The notes under the pieces: model-generated
What the model was told of the DNA's origin: nothing
Seen by the model: only the letters and a program-made list of their open reading frames with translations
Databases searched by the model: none
Position numbers and translations under genes: made by a program
Part shown: piece after piece, positions 62,415 to 64,000 of the stretch
How the letters are laid out: each line of letters begins with the position of its first letter
How positions within the stretch are numbered: the first letter of the stretch is position 1
NCBI GenBank assembly: GCA_963556195.1
Contig: CAUVYP010000244.1
Span: forward strand, 124,001-188,000
Source: Sepiola atlantica
Taxonomy: Eukaryota; Mollusca; Cephalopoda; Sepiida; Sepiolidae
Direction of reading: 5' to 3'
Length of the DNA stretch: 64,000 nt

Positions 62415-63902
62415 TTAGTGCGATTTAAAGTTGATATCGCTTTTGTTTATAACTTCCACATTTATAAGAATTGTGCTCTGAAACTTTGCAGACATTAGCG
62501 GACACACATTTTCTACTGAAGTACCAAGTTTCAGAAGTTCAGCTCTTGTACTCCCGGAGATATGTCGATACAAACTGAATACGCAAAACATCAACAAAAT
62601 TTAGTGCGATTTAAAAGGTATATCGCTTGTGTTAATAACTTCCACATTTATAAGAATTGTGCTCCGAAACTTTGCAGACATTAGCGGACACACATTTTCT
62701 ACTGAAGTACCAAGTTTCAGAAGTTCAGCTCTTGTACTCCCGGAGATATGTCGATACAAACTGAATACGCAAAACATCAACAAAATTTAGTGCGATTTTA
62801 AGTTGATATCGCTTTTGTTTATAGCTTTCACATTTATAAGAATTGTGCTCCGAAACTTTGCAGACATTAGCGGACACACATTTTCTACTGAAGTACCAAG
62901 TTTCAGAAGTCCAGCTCTTGTACTCCCGGAGATATGTCGATACAAACTGAATACGCAAAACATCAACAAAATTTAGTGCGATTTTAAGTTGATATCGCTT
63001 TTGTTTATAACTTCCACATTTATAAGAATTGTGCTCTGAAACTTTGCAGACATTAGCGGACACACATTTTCTACTGAAGTACCAAGTTTCAGAAGTTCAG
63101 CTCTTGTACTCCCGGAGATATGTCGATACAAACTGAATACGCAAAACATCAACAAAATTTAGTGCGATTTTAAGTTGATATCGCTTTTGTTTATAACTTC
63201 CACATTTATAAGAATTGTGCTCTGAAACTTTGCAGACATTAGCGGACACACATTTTCTACTGAAGTACCAAGTTTCAGAAGTTCAGCTCTTGTACTCCCG
63301 GAGATATGTCGATACAAACTGAATACGCAAAACATCAACAAAATTTAGTGCGATTTAAAAGGTATATCGCTTGTGTTAATAACTTCCACATTTATAAGAA
63401 TTGTGCTCCGAAACTTTGCAGACATTAGCGGACACACATTTTCTACTGAAGTACCAAGTTTCAGAAGTTCAGCTCTTGTACTCCCGGAGATATGTCGATA
63501 CAAACTGAATACGCAAAACATCAACAAAATTTAGTGCGATTTTAAGTTGATATCGCTTTTGTTTATAACTTCCACATTTATAAGAATTGTGCTCCGAAAC
63601 TTTGCAGACATTAGCGGACACACATTTTCTACTGAAGTACCAAGTTTCAGAAGTTCAGCTCTTGTACTCCCGGAGATATGTCGATACAAACTGAATACGC
63701 AAAACATCAACAAAATTTAGTGCGATTTTAAGTTGATATCGCTTTTGTTTATAACTTCCACATTTATAAGAATTGTGCTCTGAAACTTTGCAGACATTAG
63801 CGGACACACATTTTCTACTGAAGTACCAAGTTTCAGAAGTTCAGCTCTTGTACTCCCGGAGATATGTCGATACAAACTGAATACGCAAAACATCAACAAA
63901 AT
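62415..63902. repeat. Incomplete HOR A B G A A B D A at right edge
   Basis: The unit order equals the inner part of module P (from 36564 on) but without the P markers gtactaag, gttccgctc, ctttggagac or the 1-bp deletion. The first unit begins taaagttgatatc. The G unit has tatagctttcac and agtccagc. It continues past the window. Confidence 0.85.
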
Positions 63903-64000
63903 TTAGTGCGATTTAAAAGGTATATCGCTTGTGTTAATAACTTCCACATTTATAAGAATTGTGCTCCGAAACTTTGCAGACATTAGCGGACACACATTTT
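63903..64000. repeat. Partial B monomer at right edge
   Basis: The last 98 bases begin with the B-type taaaaggtatatcgc, gttaataac and ctccgaaac and are cut off after acacatttt. The array clearly continues to the right. Confidence 0.95.

Larger units (their letters stand above)
1..64000. repeat. Satellite DNA array, 186-bp monomer, about 344 units, head to tail
   Basis: The motif ttagtgcgat recurs every 186 bp through the whole window, always in the same orientation. Between the unit start at 321 and the one at 63903 there are exactly 342 units once 30 deleted bases are allowed for (six monomers of 185 bp and two of 174 bp). No unrelated sequence, inversion or mobile element interrupts the array. 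All copies are closely similar, and differences are mostly shared type-defining substitutions. Both window edges cut through a monomer, so the full array is longer. The family is not one I can name. A centromeric or pericentromeric role is an inference from organisation alone. Confidence 0.99.

Noticed and set aside
321..63899. Recurrent minus-strand open frames of 60 codons, one per monomer
   Set aside because: They arise because 186 is a multiple of three and the frame has one stop per unit. The leading codons are TTG TTG before the first ATG. Type differences change amino acids freely, and several units have internal stops (gtcaatac, ctacttaag, ttttatactg). There is no sign of coding constraint.
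1..64000. CRISPR array
   Set aside because: The whole 186-bp unit is conserved with no unique spacers, there are no adjacent cas genes, and the unit is far longer than a CRISPR repeat-spacer unit.
1..64000. CENP-B box-like motif
   Set aside because: I looked for the core TTCGnnnnAnnCGGG on both strands of the consensus. The CGGG at ctccggg has no correctly spaced TTCG or A, so no match is claimed.
1..64000. Pure assembly artefact
   Set aside because: The near-identical blocks could hide collapsed or duplicated assembly segments. However, the blocks have distinct private substitutions, different lengths and hybrid junction monomers, which is more consistent with real unequal exchange. It cannot be excluded for individual duplications without reads.

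Overview
The window is a single, uninterrupted tandem satellite DNA array. From base 1 to base 64000 it consists only of head-to-tail copies of one AT-rich monomer of 186 bp (about 35.5% G+C in the copy at 321-506). Counting from the motif ttagtgcg, which starts each unit, there are 343 complete monomers (first at 135, last ending at 63902) plus partial monomers at both edges (1-134 and 63903-64000). The array therefore extends beyond the window on both sides. I find no protein-coding gene, rRNA, tRNA, transposon, CRISPR array, promoter or terminator. The roughly 60-codon open frames that recur every 186 bp are a by-product of the repeat length being a multiple of three.

This organisation is typical of eukaryotic constitutive heterochromatin (centromeric or pericentromeric satellite). 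CpG is not depleted (6 CpG in a 186-bp monomer with 36 C and 30 G, against about 5.8 expected), which argues weakly against heavily CpG-methylated vertebrate or plant heterochromatin and for an invertebrate or similar genome. I do not recognise the satellite family and cannot name the species.

Monomers fall into recurring types, defined here by short forward-strand motifs and used throughout. A: ttaagttgatatcgcttttg with ctctgaaac. D: as A but ctccgaaac. G: as D with tatagcttcc. C: gcttgtgttt with tatacaaat and ctctgaaac. H: gcttgtgttt with ctctgaaac and gaccttag. B: taaaaggtatatcgc with gttaataac and ctccgaaac. E: tatgagaat, gacaatag, gatgtacg and cataaac. F: taaagttgataggtc with gttaataac. 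Hybrids are BE, BH (J when it also has a 1-bp deletion) and BC. F' is a variant F with gataagtc and gtcaatac; F'' is a variant with gataagtc and acaacca; B' is B with ctctgaaac; X is a mixed C/B/A type.

The types are arranged in higher-order repeats (HORs), most of which end in the invariant dimer E-F. Layout: 1-506 edge; 507-4572 two copies of an 11-mer; 4573-15359 related 6- to 10-mers including a duplicated 10-mer and a duplicated 7-mer; 15360-25961 four copies of one HOR in 13-, 12-, 16- and 16-monomer versions; 25962-31913 a 6-mer then two copies of a 13-mer; 31914-61298 four successive copies of a 46-monomer, 8555-bp super-HOR, of which copies 2-4 carry whole-monomer deletions or insertions with recognisable hybrid monomers at three junctions; 61299-64000 a 6-mer and the start of a further unit. 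Apart from eight small-indel monomers (six with a net 1-bp loss, two with a 12-bp loss), every length difference is a whole number of monomers, as expected from in-register unequal exchange.
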